Shown piece after piece: positions 55,270 to 61,695 of a stretch of 64,000 nucleotides of DNA. The DNA is taken from contig JAGWUV010000008.1 of assembly GCA_028875875.1 (NCBI GenBank), positions 40,859-104,858 on the forward strand, written 5' to 3'. The notes under the pieces are model-generated. The model did not search any database, was not told the origin of the DNA, and saw only the letters and a program-made list of their open reading frames with translations. Positions within the stretch are counted from its first letter, which is position 1; the number at the start of each line of letters is the position of its first letter. Source of the stretch: Bacteroidota bacterium (lineage in GTDB: Bacteria > Bacteroidota > Bacteroidia > Chitinophagales > Chitinophagaceae). The translations under genes and the position numbers were made by a program.

Positions 55270-55641
55270 TTAAAAATCTTCTTCACGTTCCAGCATCAAA
55301 ATAGCACTTTGAGGTACAATAAAATACTTCTCCCCCTCATACATAACTTCGGTAGCGCCACTTAATAAAAAAATGGCCAGGTCTCCTTCTTTTGCCTGTA
55401 AGGGCACATACTTCACCTGCTCATCTTCAGCCTTCCAGCTCTCACTTTCCACAGGAACAGGAATAGCATAGCCGGGCCCCGTTTTAATTACATAACCCTG
55501 CTGCACTTTTTCTTTTTCCTGCACGCCCGGCGGCAAATACAATCCACTGGCAGTTTGTTCATTGGGTTTGGAGGGACGGATCAAAACCCTGTCGCCAATT
55601 ACAATGAGTTTCTTCAGCTTATTATCCGGTGTTAACATCAT
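55270..55641 (-). CDS. GroES-like co-chaperonin family protein
   Basis: A 124-residue protein of the GroES-like fold, distinct from ordinary GroES: KLIVIGDRVLIRPSKPNEQTASGLYLPPGVQEKEKVQQGYVIKTGPGY opens the beta barrel, and it ends FIVPQSAILMLEREEDF. The extra loop between residues 70 and 95 (VESESWKAEDEQVKYVPLQAKEGD) is longer than in GroES. The start is ATG 55641 (two adjacent ATGs); the frame runs further upstream to a TTG. The role may be in chaperoning a special substrate; unknown. It has a clear promoter and a palindrome in its leader. Confidence 0.8.
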   Translation of the reverse strand: MMLTPDNKLKKLIVIGDRVLIRPSKPNEQTASGLYLPPGVQEKEKVQQGYVIKTGPGYAIPVPVESESWKAEDEQVKYVPLQAKEGDLAIFLLSGATEVMYEGEKYFIVPQSAILMLEREEDF

Positions 55642-55714
55642 ATTGTTTCCTTTTTTGATCAACATTAGTAAGTTATTCAAATGCCTCAAGTACTACATCT
55701 GTCTCAAATCAGGT

Positions 55715-55726
55715 CTGTAATTACAG
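55715..55726 (-). promoter_or_regulatory. 12-bp palindrome in the leader of the GroES-like gene
   Basis: CTGTAATTACAG is a perfect palindrome, just downstream of the predicted -7 box, where a repressor could block transcription, and about 75 nt before the ATG. Confidence 0.4.
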
Positions 55727-55738
55727 CACTTCGCACTG

Positions 55739-55766
55739 CAAAAATAAATACAGTTTTTTATTCAAA
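55739..55766 (-). promoter_or_regulatory. Promoter of the GroES-like gene
   Basis: On the minus strand TTTG, 16 nt, TATTTTTG: both Bacteroidota elements at acceptable spacing. Confidence 0.6.
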
Positions 55767-55940
55767 TGGTTGACTGCTTTTTCCAGTTAGTTAAGAGTTA
55801 CCACTTTTTACAACACTTTGGAAAAAGTATCCATTCATATCGCCAATTATAGCAGGCAGCCTGCTTTTTAACAAAAGATTGCAGGCATTGAAATATCAGC
55901 CGGCTTTGTTTTATCTTTATTTCACATTAAAATTTGAAAT

Positions 55941-56639
55941 ATGGAAGACAAAAAGAAATACAAAATATTGCTTTGCGAAGATGATACGAACCTGGGAATG
56001 GTACTAAAAAATTATTTGGAACTGAATGACTATGATGTGGTATTGGAAAGAGATGGTCGCCTTGGTTTAGCTGCCTTTCAACGGGAAAAATTTGACATTT
56101 GTTTATTAGATGTAATGATGCCTAACGTGGATGGTTTTACTCTGGCAGAAGAGATACGTGATGTGGATCCGGATATACCTCTATTCTTCCTGAGTGCTAA
56201 AACAATGAAAGAAGACATTATCCAGGGTTATAAACTGGGCGCTGATGATTACATCACCAAACCATTCGACAGCGAAGTATTGTTGATGAAGATCAAAGCC
56301 ATTTTAAAACGCAATGAAGAAGAAAGCAAAGTAAGTGAGAATATTGAGTTTGATCTCGGTACTTATCACTTCAATCCTAAATTGCGTGAACTGATACATG
56401 ATGGCAAAACTCAAACGCTTTCTCCGAAAGAAAATGAGTTATTGAAAATGTTGGCAGAACATAAAAATGATCTGTTACCACGTGAACGTGCACTGAAAAA
56501 AATATGGGGCAGCGATACCTATTTCAATGGCCGCAGTATGGACGTATATATTGCCAAGCTGCGTAAGTATTTAAAAGATGATCCAAAAATAGAGATCGTG
56601 AATATTCATGGTAATGGCTTCAGGCTGGTAGCGCCATAA
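55941..56639 (+). CDS. rprY: RprY-like response regulator (OmpR family)
   Basis: A 232-residue two-domain regulator. The receiver domain has LLCEDDTNLG, the phospho-acceptor Asp57 in LLDVMMP, Ser/Lys positions in FLSAKT and YITKPFD. The C-terminal winged-helix domain (LGTYHFNPKLRELIHDGKTQTLSPKENELLKMLAEHKNDLLPRERALKKIWG..RSMDVYIAKLRKYL) is OmpR type. The sequence is close to RprY of Bacteroidota, which acts with the kinase RprX in envelope stress and cation homeostasis; no kinase is adjacent. A TATCTTTA with an upstream TTG at 55888-55919 is a possible promoter. Confidence 0.88.
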   Translation: MEDKKKYKILLCEDDTNLGMVLKNYLELNDYDVVLERDGRLGLAAFQREKFDICLLDVMMPNVDGFTLAEEIRDVDPDIPLFFLSAKTMKEDIIQGYKLGADDYITKPFDSEVLLMKIKAILKRNEEESKVSENIEFDLGTYHFNPKLRELIHDGKTQTLSPKENELLKMLAEHKNDLLPRERALKKIWGSDTYFNGRSMDVYIAKLRKYLKDDPKIEIVNIHGNGFRLVAP

Positions 56640-56660
56640 GCCAATACAAAAAGTTTTGAA

Positions 56661-56695
56661 ACAAAAATGCTCATGCAATTCATGAGCATTTTTGT
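56661..56695. terminator. Bidirectional terminator between rprY-like gene and ruvB
   Basis: Perfect 15-bp stem ACAAAAATGCTCATG / CATGAGCATTTTTGT, loop CAATT, between convergent genes. Confidence 0.93.
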
Positions 56696-56701
56696 TGGTA
56701 G

Positions 56702-57739
56702 TTAGGTGAACAGATCACTTTGCTGCCCTTTATTCGGGAAATTATTTTTTCCCAGATGCTTATATGCTTTTGGTGTGGCCTCTCTACCCCGTGGTGTTCT
56801 CTGTAGAAAACCCTCCTGGATTAAAAAAGGCTCATATACTTCTTCCAGAGTGCCCGGCTCTTCACCAACAGCGGTAGCAATTGTAGTTATACCTACAGGT
56901 CCGCCCTTGAACTTTTCAATGATTGTACTTAGAATACGGTTATCCATCTCATCCAATCCATGTTCATCAACATTCAATGCTTTCAATGCATGTTGTGTAA
57001 TGCCCATATCTATCTCACCATCATTCAATACCTGTGCAAAATCTCTTACCCTTCTCAATAAACCATTGGCAATACGCGGTGTACCACGGCTTCTGCCTGC
57101 AATCTCCCCGGCAGCTTCAGCTGAAATATTTGTTTGCAAAATAGACGCACTTCTTTCAATGATCTTTTTCAAGGTTATGGCATTATAATATTCCAGCCTC
57201 GATTTAATACCAAACCTCGAAAGCAAAGGCGCTGTAAGCAAGCCGCTGCGTGTGGTTGCACCAATGAGTGTAAAAGGGTTCAGGTTGATCTGGATACTGC
57301 GGGCATTAGGGCCACTATCGATCATAATATCGATCCTAAAATCTTCCATAGCAGCATAGAGATACTCTTCTACCACAGTGCTTAAACGATGAATTTCATC
57401 TATAAACAAAACATCATTAGGCTCCAGGTTGGTAAGCAACCCGGCAAGGTCACTTGGTTTTTCGATCACAGGGCCACTTGTTTCCTTGATATTCACGCCT
57501 AACTCATTCGCTACGATCCTTGATAAAGTTGTTTTACCCAAGCCCGGAGGGCCATGGAACAACACGTGATCCAGTGCTTCGCCACGGATCTTTGCAGCCT
57601 TTATAAAAATTACCAGGTTCTCTATGATCTGCGACTGGCCGGAGAATTCTACAATCTCTTTGGGCCTGATACTATTCTCAAATTCCTTGTCAGCCGAGTT
57701 CAGTTGAGAGGGGTCTGTGTTCAGATTGGGATTAGCCAT
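56702..57739 (-). CDS. ruvB: Holliday junction branch migration helicase RuvB
   Basis: Hexameric AAA+ motor for branch migration. The 345-residue protein starts at ATG 57739 ([35 protein letters not shown]). Walker A is [12 protein letters not shown], Walker [11 protein letters not shown], sensor 1 [18 protein letters not shown], the Arg finger region and the C-terminal winged helix ([28 protein letters not shown]) follow. A -7 box lies only 7 nt upstream of the ATG, so the mRNA may be leaderless. ruvA is elsewhere in the window. Confidence 0.96.
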   Translation of the reverse strand: MANPNLNTDPSQLNSADKEFENSIRPKEIVEFSGQSQIIENLVIFIKAAKIRGEALDHVLFHGPPGLGKTTLSRIVANELGVNIKETSGPVIEKPSDLAGLLTNLEPNDVLFIDEIHRLSTVVEEYLYAAMEDFRIDIMIDSGPNARSIQINLNPFTLIGATTRSGLLTAPLLSRFGIKSRLEYYNAITLKKIIERSASILQTNISAEAAGEIAGRSRGTPRIANGLLRRVRDFAQVLNDGEIDMGITQHALKALNVDEHGLDEMDNRILSTIIEKFKGGPVGITTIATAVGEEPGTLEEVYEPFLIQEGFLQRTPRGREATPKAYKHLGKNNFPNKGQQSDLFT

Positions 57740-57745
57740 ACAATT

Positions 57746-57753
57746 CAAAACTA
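57746..57753 (-). promoter_or_regulatory. -7 box for ruvB
   Basis: TAGTTTTG on the minus strand, 6 nt upstream of the ruvB ATG. A start point 4-7 nt downstream would fall at the ATG itself. Confidence 0.4.
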
Positions 57754-57793
57754 CAAAATTGAAGAATGAGTAGCTTTATGAAAAAATAAAAAG

Positions 57794-58444
57794 ATGCCTT
57801 TAAAAACAGCATTGATCGTGGGAGCCAGTGGGTTAACAGGAAATATACTATTGAAAAAAATTTTAGACAGCAAGGTGTATGATAAAGTATACGTGTACAG
57901 CCGAAGTTCTTTAAACATAATACATCCTGCACTGGAAGAAAAACTGATTGATTTTGATGCTTTGCATGATGCCGTTCCTGCAGAGGATGTATTCTGTTGT
58001 TTAGGAACAACCATAAAGAAAGCAGGTTCGCAGGAAGCATTTAAGAAAGTGGATTATGGTTATCCGCTGAAAGTAGCACAGCTACAGTCCGCTGCAGGCT
58101 CCAAAAATTTTTTAGCCATCAGTGCTATTGGCGCTTCTTCAACATCATCCATCTTTTACAGCAGGGTAAAGGGAGCGATGGAAGAAGCAATAAGTGCACT
58201 ACCGTTTCAGCAGGTGTATATCTTCCGGCCTTCTTTTATTGCCGGAAAAAGGAAGGAAAAAAGAATTGCAGAAGAGATCGCCCTGCCTGTTTTAAAACTC
58301 ATCAATCCATTATTCATCGGGCCATTAAAAAAATATCGTTCTGTTTCGGCAGAAGCAATTGCCAATGCAATGCTTTACTATGCACAACATCCTGAAACAG
58401 GTGTGCATGTGATTCCTTCAGATGAAATTTTAAAATTTTCCTGA
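57794..58444 (+). CDS. NAD(P)-binding atypical SDR, Htatip2/YwnB-like
   Basis: A 216-residue Rossmann protein. LIVGASGLTGNILL at residues 8-21 is the nucleotide-binding turn, followed by DVFCCLGTTIKKAGSQEAFKKVDYGY and LAISAIGASSTSSIFYSRVKGAMEEA, the layout of NAD(P)H-binding proteins of the oxidoreductase Htatip2 group. The family has no agreed reaction. It ends just before the MarR-family gene; the MarR operator overlaps the space behind its stop codon. It is likely not part of the MarR unit, because its start lies 55 nt from ruvB on the other strand and it has no copy of the operator. Confidence 0.8.
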   Translation: MPLKTALIVGASGLTGNILLKKILDSKVYDKVYVYSRSSLNIIHPALEEKLIDFDALHDAVPAEDVFCCLGTTIKKAGSQEAFKKVDYGYPLKVAQLQSAAGSKNFLAISAIGASSTSSIFYSRVKGAMEEAISALPFQQVYIFRPSFIAGKRKEKRIAEEIALPVLKLINPLFIGPLKKYRSVSAEAIANAMLYYAQHPETGVHVIPSDEILKFS

Positions 58445-58448
58445 AAAT

Positions 58449-58464
58449 ATTTGCATATACAAAT
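58449..58464 (+). promoter_or_regulatory. MarR operator 1, over the -33 of the marR-like gene
   Basis: ATTTGCATATACAAAT, one mismatch from the perfect palindrome found at 58933-58948. It overlaps the -33 TTTG of the promoter, where a bound repressor would block polymerase. Confidence 0.7.
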
Positions 58465-58482
58465 AAAACCGTTTTATATTTG
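58450..58482 (+). promoter_or_regulatory. Promoter of the marR-like gene
   Basis: TTTG (58450-58453), 21 nt, TATATTTG (58475-58482): a full Bacteroidota -33/-7 pair. The start codon (TTG 58490) is only 7 nt after the -7 box. Confidence 0.65.
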
Positions 58483-58489
58483 CACTGCA

Positions 58490-58912
58490 TTGAAAACATC
58501 AGAAAGTAAATATCATAGATGCCTGTATTTTACTTCCGGGGCTTTGGCCCGGAAAGTAGAAAAGCTGGCTATTGAAAGCTGGAAGAAGGTAGACCTTTCT
58601 CCCAGTCATGCTTACCTACTGATGATGGTAATTGAAGAACCGGGCTTACAGCCTGGCTGTTTGGCAGAGCACTTACAGCTAACGCCCAGCACCATTACAC
58701 GTTTGATAGAAAAACTGGAGGAAAAAAAATTAGTAGTAAGAACTACTGAAGGCAAAATAACGAACGTATACCCCACGCCAAAGGCGAAAGAGCTATTGCC
58801 CCAGTTTAAGAGCTGTGTGCAGGAGTTTTATAAAAACTACTCCTCCATCCTGGGTAAGGAAGAAAGTGATAAGCTTGTAAGTAACATGAGTAAAGTGGCC
58901 GATAAATTATAA
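58490..58912 (+). CDS. MarR-family transcriptional regulator
   Basis: A 140-residue winged-helix repressor. The DNA-binding core is VDLSPSHAYLLMMVIEEPGLQPGCLAEHLQLTPSTITRLIEKLEEKKLVVRTTEGKITNVYPTPKAKEL (recognition helix LTPSTITRLIEKLEEK, wing TTEGKITNVYP). The start is TTG 58490; no in-frame ATG or GTG is available before the first helix, and the -7 box ends at 58482. Two near-identical 16-bp palindromes, one upstream of this gene and one upstream of the NmrA-like gene 21-36 nt after its stop, point to autoregulation and control of the next two genes. The ligand is unknown; such units often sense quinones or aldehydes. Confidence 0.86.
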   Translation: MKTSESKYHRCLYFTSGALARKVEKLAIESWKKVDLSPSHAYLLMMVIEEPGLQPGCLAEHLQLTPSTITRLIEKLEEKKLVVRTTEGKITNVYPTPKAKELLPQFKSCVQEFYKNYSSILGKEESDKLVSNMSKVADKL

Positions 58913-58932
58913 GAATATTTTTTTACCCAATC

Positions 58933-58948
58933 ATTTGTATATACAAAT
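58933..58948 (+). promoter_or_regulatory. MarR operator 2, upstream of the NmrA-like gene
   Basis: ATTTGTATATACAAAT, a perfect 16-bp palindrome, 19 nt upstream of the NmrA-like ATG. Confidence 0.75.
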
Positions 58949-58967
58949 AAATTAAAAACAGATAAAC

Positions 58968-59855
58968 ATGAAATACGTAGTAACAGGTTCTTTAGGAAAT
59001 ATCAGTCAACCATTAACCTTGGCTTTAGTAAAAGCAGGACATGAAGTAACTGTTATCACTTCCAAAACATCCAATGCAACTGCCATTGAGGCATTAGGTG
59101 CAAAAGCAGCAGTTGGTTCGGTAGAAGATGTACCCTTTCTCGGGCAAACTTTTTCAGGTGCTGATGCCGTGTACACAATGATACCACCCAATTTTGCTGC
59201 CACGGATTGGAAACAATGGATCGCTCAAATAGGCAGCAATTATGCAGCAGCTATCCGAGCAGCAGGTGTTAAAAAAGTAGTGAACCTCAGCAGTGTTGGT
59301 GCACATATGCCTGATGGTGCAGGCCCGGTAAGCGGTTTACACTTTGCAGAAAAAGCGCTGAACGCAATCCCTAACGTGAATATCAAGCACCTTCGCCCGG
59401 GCTATTTCTATCAAAACTTTCTTTCCCAGATCAGCATGATCAAACACCTCGGTTTTATGGGAGGCAATTTTGGTTCTGATGCTGTTCCTTTTCCCATTGT
59501 ATCCACCAATGATATTGCAGCGGCAGCGGCAGAAGAATTACTTCAATTAAGCTTTACAGGCCATTCTGTTCGATATATTGCCAGTGAAGAAATTACAGGC
59601 AGTACAGCAGCCAAAATATTGGGCACAGCCATTGGCAAGCCCGAACTTCAATGGGTAGTATTTACAGATGAACAGTTTTTGCAAGGTGCTTTACAGGCCG
59701 GCCTGCCGGAAGAGATTGCCAAGAACTTTACAGAGATGGGACATGCTTTGCACACTGGTGAAATGAATGCTGAATATTTTACCAACCAACCACAACTCAG
59801 CCCAACAAAACTGGCTGACTTTGCTACAGCATTTGCAGCAGCGTATCATGCATAA
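58968..59855 (+). CDS. NmrA-family NAD(P)-binding protein
   Basis: A 295-residue atypical SDR. VVTGSLGNISQPLTLALVKAGHEV is the Rossmann start, VNLSSVGAHMPDGAGPVSG and LRPGYFYQNFL follow, with the C-terminal substrate part at residues 190-290. The family includes quinone oxidoreductase 2 (QOR2) and redox-sensing NmrA proteins. In QOR2-type enzymes this type of gene is often under a MarR- or HxlR-type regulator, as here. The SDR gene follows after 65 nt; the two are probably one transcript. Confidence 0.82.
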   Translation: MKYVVTGSLGNISQPLTLALVKAGHEVTVITSKTSNATAIEALGAKAAVGSVEDVPFLGQTFSGADAVYTMIPPNFAATDWKQWIAQIGSNYAAAIRAAGVKKVVNLSSVGAHMPDGAGPVSGLHFAEKALNAIPNVNIKHLRPGYFYQNFLSQISMIKHLGFMGGNFGSDAVPFPIVSTNDIAAAAAEELLQLSFTGHSVRYIASEEITGSTAAKILGTAIGKPELQWVVFTDEQFLQGALQAGLPEEIAKNFTEMGHALHTGEMNAEYFTNQPQLSPTKLADFATAFAAAYHA

Positions 59856-59920
59856 AATGTTTTACTAAAAGAACTAAATACACAAGCAATTCTTAACTGA
59901 TTAACAAAAAAATAAAACAC

Positions 59921-60658
59921 ATGAGCAAGAAAATCGCACTGGTGACCGGTGCCAACAAAGGAATTGGATTTGAAACAGCACGCCAGTTGGGACAACAAGG
60001 CGTGAAAATACTGGCCGCTTCACGCAATAAAGAAAGAGGAGAAGCCGCAGTAGCACAATTACAAAAAGAAGGTATTGATGCTGAATTTATTCAATTGGAT
60101 GTAGATAATAGCGCTGATATTGAAAAAGCCGTAAGCTTTATCAACAGCAACTACGGTAAACTGGATATACTCATCAACAATGCCGGGATACAAATTGAAA
60201 GTGATAATTGGGGTACCAATACTTCTGTGAATGTGAATGAGAAAGTGTTACGCCAAACCTTCGATACCAACTTTTTTAGTGTAATCAAATTAACAGATGC
60301 ATTATTACCCTTACTCAAGAAAAGTGAAGCCGGCCGAATTGTAAACTTAAGCAGCATCCTGGGCTCTCTCACCTTGCATGCAGATAAAAACTCCCCCATC
60401 TATCAATCCAAACTCTTTGCTTATGATGCTTCTAAAACGGCATTAAATGCCTATACCATTCATCTTGCACAAGCATTGGAAAACACGGGCATTAAAGTAA
60501 ATGTAGCGCATCCGGGTTGGGTTAAAACAGATCTTGGAAGTGATGCCGCTCCCATGAATGTAACAGATGGTGCTAAAACTTCCGTAGCTCTTGCTTTATT
60601 GGAAGAAGACGGGCCTACAGGAAAATATATTCATTTAGGACAGGAACTTCCCTGGTAG
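59921..60658 (+). CDS. SDR family oxidoreductase, carbonyl-reductase-like
   Basis: A 245-residue classical SDR with TGANKGIG (residues 8-15), INNAGIQ, a catalytic Ser in VNLSSILGS and YxxxK in YDASKTALNAYT. The whole matches (R)-specific carbonyl reductase-like proteins that reduce aldehydes or ketones with NADPH. Being behind the NmrA-like gene and a MarR regulator supports a detoxification role (inference). A strong terminator ends the unit. Confidence 0.86.
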   Translation: MSKKIALVTGANKGIGFETARQLGQQGVKILAASRNKERGEAAVAQLQKEGIDAEFIQLDVDNSADIEKAVSFINSNYGKLDILINNAGIQIESDNWGTNTSVNVNEKVLRQTFDTNFFSVIKLTDALLPLLKKSEAGRIVNLSSILGSLTLHADKNSPIYQSKLFAYDASKTALNAYTIHLAQALENTGIKVNVAHPGWVKTDLGSDAAPMNVTDGAKTSVALALLEEDGPTGKYIHLGQELPW

Positions 60659-60683
60659 CAATAGAAAAGAGATACCCTGCAAT

Positions 60684-60716
60684 AATAAACCCCGCCATTT
60701 GCGGGGTTTATTGCTT
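60684..60716. terminator. Bidirectional terminator after the SDR gene
   Basis: Perfect 12-bp stem AATAAACCCCGC (60684-60695) / GCGGGGTTTATT (60701-60712) with a 5-nt loop, facing the minus-strand small membrane protein gene. Confidence 0.92.
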
Positions 60717-60900
60717 AATGCTGTTCAGCGTGGCTTTCTGTTGTTTGCTCGGTGGCTGCTTTTTCTTTGCCGAAGCCTTTGAATGGCCCATGACAAGTAG
60801 ACATCAGCAACAACACACAAAATATAAGTGCAAATGAAAGAAAGGCCGTAAGTGTAAAGCTTTTTACAACGCCGCCTTCATCGTGATGGTGTTCGCTCAT
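60715..60900 (-). CDS. Small His-rich single-span membrane protein
   Basis: A 61-residue protein (ATG 60900; another ATG two codons upstream). MSEHHHDEGGVVKSFTLTAFLSFALIFCVLLLMSTCHGPFKGFGKEKAATEQTTESHAEQH: His/Asp start, one membrane helix at about 13-35, a Cys-His pair, then a hydrophilic tail with His. I do not know the family. His clusters on both sides suggest metal contact, and small subunits of respiratory complexes can look like this, but that is only a guess. It has a promoter-like TATCTTG near its start. Confidence 0.65.
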   Translation of the reverse strand: MSEHHHDEGGVVKSFTLTAFLSFALIFCVLLLMSTCHGPFKGFGKEKAATEQTTESHAEQH

Positions 60901-60965
60901 AAACATTGATTTGATGTGGCAAGATAAAAGAACTTTTCATTTTGTGAAATGATTTTTACCACACT

Positions 60966-61670
60966 TTATTTTTTAACTGCATACTGCATCATATTCAAAA
61001 TGATATCAGGATCGGGGCAATTAGAAAGATATTTATTTCTTTCACTCAAAGCACATACGCCGGGATAATCCCCTTGTTTTCCTTCCATATCTATCACCAC
61101 CTGGAAATGAAGATGTGGGGGCCAATGCCCGTTTTCCTGAATATTACCAAAATGAGCAAATGATTGGCCGCCTCGTATTACAGTTCCTTCCTGCAAATCA
61201 GCAATATCATTCAATGCAAGATGCCCGTACAATGTATAAAAAATTTGTCCTTTGATTGAATGCTGCAAAATAATTGTAGCACCATAATCACCATAATGAT
61301 CATTAAAAGCTACGCTATGTACGATAGCATCCATGGGTGCAAAAATCTCCGTTCCAACGGCGCCCCATATATCTATTCCCAAATGCAACCGTCGTGGCTC
61401 TAACCCGCTGAACACTTCACTTCTGGCATATACAGTTCGCAGTTCATCATACCCTCCTATTCCGTACATCGCTTCATTTTGTTGCAGAAGATTCATTACA
61501 GTAGTAGCAAATAACTCTTCGTCCTGTATAATTTCTTCAGTCCATACCGTACTGTTACCGGAAGTAAAATCCATTAACAACAAATGATCCGTAGCCGGAT
61601 CAAATGCTACTATGGGATGAAAAGGAACAGACTCTTCCTGTATTAAACTTTTCAATTGCTGTGCATGCAT
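60966..61670 (-). CDS. Cytosolic M23 (LytM-type) metallopeptidase-like protein
   Basis: A 234-residue protein with a complete M23 zinc site: His96 and Asp100 in RLHLGIDIWG, and His186 and His188 in PPHLHFQ. No signal peptide is visible, which is unusual for peptidoglycan hydrolases of this class. The N-terminal 85 residues are an unclassified alpha/beta region. It starts 26 nt after the stop of the DPP-IV-type gene on the same strand, suggesting co-transcription. It may process a cytosolic substrate or be exported by another route. Confidence 0.82.
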   Translation of the reverse strand: MHAQQLKSLIQEESVPFHPIVAFDPATDHLLLMDFTSGNSTVWTEEIIQDEELFATTVMNLLQQNEAMYGIGGYDELRTVYARSEVFSGLEPRRLHLGIDIWGAVGTEIFAPMDAIVHSVAFNDHYGDYGATIILQHSIKGQIFYTLYGHLALNDIADLQEGTVIRGGQSFAHFGNIQENGHWPPHLHFQVVIDMEGKQGDYPGVCALSERNKYLSNCPDPDIILNMMQYAVKK

Positions 61671-61695
61671 CTTATTTACTTAAGATTCAATAATC

